From an uncultured Oscillospiraceae bacterium (GTDB lineage: Bacteria > Bacillota_A > Clostridia > Oscillospirales > Oscillospiraceae), in NCBI GenBank assembly GCA_947631215.1, contig CANRKN010000126.1:1-5927 (forward strand): 5,927 nt of DNA. Direction: 5' to 3'. The translations under genes were made by a program, and so were the position numbers. Under the pieces are notes generated by a model that made no database searches, was not told the origin of the DNA, and saw only the letters and a program-made list of their open reading frames with translations. Shown piece after piece: positions 5,628 through 5,927 of the stretch (its first letter is position 1; each line of letters begins with the position of its first letter).

Positions 5628-5927
5628 TCACTTCTGGGGAGTCCAGGCGGCGCCGTTCCAGTCGCCCAACTCGCTGGAATAGGTGCACTTGCCGGACTCA
5701 CCGGACTTGGTGCTGAACCAGCAGGTGCCATAGGTCTCGTCGACCCACTGCCAGCCGGTCAGCATCTTGCCGATCTCGCCGTTGTCGTTGGTGGGCTGCA
5801 GGAAGTACCAGCCCATGCCGCCGTGCAGGTCGTCGATGTACTGCATGCCGGTGGCCAGCTTGCCGTCCTCGCCCACATAGTACCAGTTGCCGGCCCACTT
5901 GGAAGCGCCGTCCACGTTGCCGACCCA
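5628..5927 (-). CDS. C-terminal 99 residues of a paralogous wall-binding surface protein (runs off the right edge)
   Basis: The frame is open to the last base and reads WVGNVDGASKWAGNWYYVGE to the end ...WNGAAWTPQK, stop TGA. It has the same aromatic wall-binding repeats as the last ~100 residues of the large protein: about 77 of 95 aligned residues are identical by my hand alignment, or about four fifths. The main difference is a loop, DET here against GEQGGIN in the large protein. Both cysteines of the last repeat are kept. Base 5915 reads GTG and could be taken for a start, but the match continues upstream through WVG, so this is the end of a longer protein whose N-terminus lies outside the window. 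It is expected to be secreted and wall-bound, with a different or similar ectodomain that cannot be seen here. Confidence 0.9.
   Translation of the reverse strand, partial: WVGNVDGASKWAGNWYYVGEDGKLATGMQYIDDLHGGMGWYFLQPTNDNGEIGKMLTGWQWVDETYGTCWFSTKSGESGKCTYSSELGDWNGAAWTPQK

Noticed and set aside
5628..5915. A complete 95-residue small protein starting at GTG 5915
   Set aside because: The similarity to the large protein continues upstream of the GTG to the window edge (WVG), there is no RBS before it, and the wall-binding repeats would start mid-domain. It is the end of a longer gene.

Overview
The window looks like a piece of chromosome from a low-to-mid-GC-lineage Firmicute with a GC-rich genome, most likely a gut Clostridium-type bacterium of the Oscillospiraceae/Ruminococcaceae kind. 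This is inferred from three things: a Firmicutes-style signal peptide and strong GGAGG ribosome binding site, sigma-A type promoters, and a secreted protein ending in a FIVAR-like helical domain plus aromatic choline-binding-like wall repeats. No rRNA or species marker is present, so the genus is not determined.

All genes run on the minus strand, so the order of transcription is from the right edge to the left edge. (1) 5628-5927 is the 3' end of a gene whose C-terminus is an aromatic/glycine wall-binding domain; it runs off the right edge. (2) 5495-5609 holds two successive hairpins, each followed by a T-run on the minus strand, read as tandem terminators. (3) 5426-5455 is a promoter and 5379-5386 a strong RBS. 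(4) 918-5372 is a complete 1484-residue secreted, very acidic surface protein. It has a signal peptide, a Pro/Ala/Glu linker, a long array of about 180-residue repeat units, a FIVAR-like domain, and the same wall-binding C-terminus as gene 1. (5) 871-898 is a strong terminator with a UUCG loop. (6) 824-852 is a promoter, and 1-776 is the 5' part of typA/bipA, a ribosome-associated translational GTPase, which runs off the left edge.

The two surface-protein genes are tandem paralogues at least in their C-terminal anchors. The big one has its own promoter and is insulated by terminators on both sides, so it is probably monocistronic. typA is a housekeeping gene with its own promoter and has no evident functional link to the surface proteins.

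The most interesting structure is the repeat array of the 1484-residue protein. Unit starts fall at residues 200, 382, 562, 741, 921 and 1096, with a half unit before them at 92-199. The spacing is nearly constant (175-182 residues) although the outer copies have diverged so far that only the pattern of glycines, aromatics and valines remains. The central copies still share exact DNA stretches at 540-bp spacing. I do not recognise the unit as a named family with certainty; its strand pattern recalls the divergent InlB B-repeat type.
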